Assembly (NCBI GenBank): GCA_003550325.1
Contig: QKWP01001672.1
Span: 8,302-72,301, forward strand
From: Gigaspora rosea
Lineage: Eukaryota > Glomeromycota > Glomeromycetes > Diversisporales > Gigasporaceae
Direction of reading: 5' to 3'
Length of the DNA: 64,000 nucleotides
Below, one piece after another: positions 63,878-64,000 of the stretch (position 1 is the first letter of the stretch; each line of letters starts with the position of its first letter). Under the pieces are notes generated by a model, which did not search any database, was not told the DNA's origin, and saw nothing but the letters and a program-made list of their open reading frames with translations. A program made the position numbers and the translations under genes.

Positions 63878-64000
63878 AAGTTCGAACTAATTTTTATCGA
63901 TTTTATAGGATCTATAAGTCAAAACATTCATATTTGAACTTTTGGTGTCGATCAATATAAATTTTGGTATATAATAGATCAAATAAGAAACTTTTTTAGT

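Overview
This is a eukaryotic, almost certainly fungal, nuclear window of about 64 kb. It is extremely AT-rich, with long A/T tracts. Genes are small and widely spaced, with GT-AG introns of roughly 40-100 nt and branch/acceptor contexts ending in TTTTAG, TATAG or ACAG. The recognisable gene content is an Aurora kinase, a truncated kinase of the kinase/Sel1 type, an HMG box protein, a coiled-coil RING protein, an F-box/LRR remnant, Sel1-like fragments and a multi-exon orphan family. Together with the heavy DNA-transposon load this fits a Glomeromycotina genome (arbuscular mycorrhizal fungus, Rhizophagus-like). That assignment is my inference from family knowledge; no rRNA or tRNA is present to prove it.

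Layout. 1-9.6 kb: edge of a minus-strand gene, a GNAT acetyltransferase, an LRR fragment, and a decayed kinase-like gene cut off after the APE motif. 9.6-11.2 kb: a six-exon Aurora kinase whose splice junctions all close in frame (312 aa), preceded by a tandem duplication that copies the start of its first exon. 12-22 kb: a run of lineage-specific orphan genes: short single-exon ORFs, a RING protein, an intronless 900-aa acidic protein, and a five-exon coiled-coil gene that appears to have grown by tandem duplication of an exon plus its splice sites. 23.7-30.5 kb: HMG box gene, an array of short palindromes just 3' of it, a 165-aa orphan, a decayed REEP/Yop1-like gene, a frameshifted Sel1-like fragment, a coiled-coil ORF with one stop, and a 130-aa ORF. 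30.5-37.5 kb: gene-free DNA with several inverted-repeat elements (one a textbook 286-bp hAT MITE), a degenerate tandem array and a 500-bp palindrome. 37.5-43.4 kb: a multi-exon orphan gene interrupted by a single-N junction, and degenerate repeat-type genes. 43.4-49.8 kb: fold-back elements, a kinase fragment and a decaying membrane-protein gene. 49.8-56.3 kb: a 6.5-kb Tigger/pogo element with perfect 26-bp terminal repeats and TA flanks. Its transposase keeps a DD29D triad and a C-terminal PCNA-binding-like motif but carries two stop codons, and the element contains at least two nested elements. 56.5-64 kb: F-box/LRR pseudogene, coiled-coil gene with an internal 22-residue repeat and a second decayed exon copy, a TA-flanked fold-back element, small orphan ORFs and a tandemly repeated right edge.

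Two themes cut across the window. First, gene novelty appears to arise by short tandem duplications (exons, promoters, 5' ends) in a transposon-rich background. Second, four single N characters are present; at three of them the flanking sequence is present twice, so those joins and the gene models over them may be assembly artefacts. Several frame breaks sit in A-runs and could be homopolymer errors rather than true pseudogenes.
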